Position numbers and translations under genes: made by a program. This document shows, in pieces, positions 63,986-64,000 of a DNA stretch of 64,000 nt (positions are counted from its first letter, which is position 1; every line of letters begins with the position of its first letter). The stretch is taken from NCBI GenBank assembly GCA_964468435.1, contig CAYXVE010000009.1, positions 1 through 64,000 of the forward strand, given 5' to 3'. This DNA is from JBCCTX01 sp964468435 (GTDB lineage Bacteria; Bacteroidota; Bacteroidia; J057). The notes below the pieces were generated by a model. That model did not search any database, had not been told where the DNA came from, and saw nothing but the letters and a program-made list of their open reading frames with translations.

Positions 63986-64000
63986 ATATCATGATTCGAA

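Noticed and set aside
1..64000. CRISPR array, prophage, insertion sequence or restriction system
   Set aside because: No short direct-repeat arrays, transposase, integrase, phage structural or methyltransferase genes were seen on either strand.

Overview
The window looks like chromosomal core sequence from a Gram-negative member of the Bacteroidota. The evidence is gliding-motility lipoproteins of the GldB and GldH type, two secreted proteins ending in type IX secretion (T9SS) sorting domains, lipopolysaccharide genes (gmhA-, kdsB- and lptD-like), phylum-typical families (DUF5606, DUF3127, PorT-like barrel, paired rhomboids after mutL), weak Shine-Dalgarno signals and at least one TTG-N21-TAnnTTT promoter-like site. 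I cannot fix the class; Saprospiria or Cytophagia would fit. No tRNA, rRNA, CRISPR array, insertion sequence or prophage was seen.

Layout. 0.1-3.4 kb: accA, a GldH-like lipoprotein, a double-CDGSH protein, dapF and a gmhA-like isomerase. 3.4-6.7 kb (minus strand): rnhA, a secreted choice-of-anchor-B protein with a T9SS tail, and a small coupled gene. 6.8-13 kb: an unknown secreted protein, mutL, an active-looking rhomboid, a rhomboid-like protein without catalytic residues, and an EEP-family hydrolase. 13-19 kb: a TPR sensor histidine kinase, gldB, a beta-barrel protein and a sigma-54 response regulator. 19-26.6 kb: lepA, an NfeD-like protein, an LptD-like protein divergent from a cell-wall amidase, and glutaryl-CoA dehydrogenase. 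26.7-34.8 kb: small membrane and charged proteins, comF, an NhaD-type antiporter, kdsB, a DUF1080 protein and priA.

The standout is 34.9-55.2 kb: a membrane-anchored KNH/Kre9-like protein followed by a single gene of about 19.5 kb encoding roughly 6485 residues. I counted twelve modules, each with exactly seven FG-GAP/VCBS-type DxDxDG repeats (84 in all) followed by one fibronectin-III-like domain. The simplest reading is twelve seven-bladed beta-propellers on a string, exported by T9SS. A signature in the seventh blade recurs in every module, so the whole blade set plus FN3 was probably the duplication unit.

55.2-64 kb: xseA-xseB, a DUF3127 protein with an SSB-like acidic tip, a nested hairpin, a receiver-only regulator, then a small graveyard (an SGNH-hydrolase-like N-terminal fragment, an unrecognised ORF, and a clearly broken C-terminal remnant of a GH97 glycosidase). 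An ECF sigma factor with its putative anti-sigma factor, uvrA and an unknown secreted protein close the window.

Most genes are housekeeping or envelope functions. The accessory content is the giant adhesin-like locus and the decayed 57.7-58.7 kb stretch.
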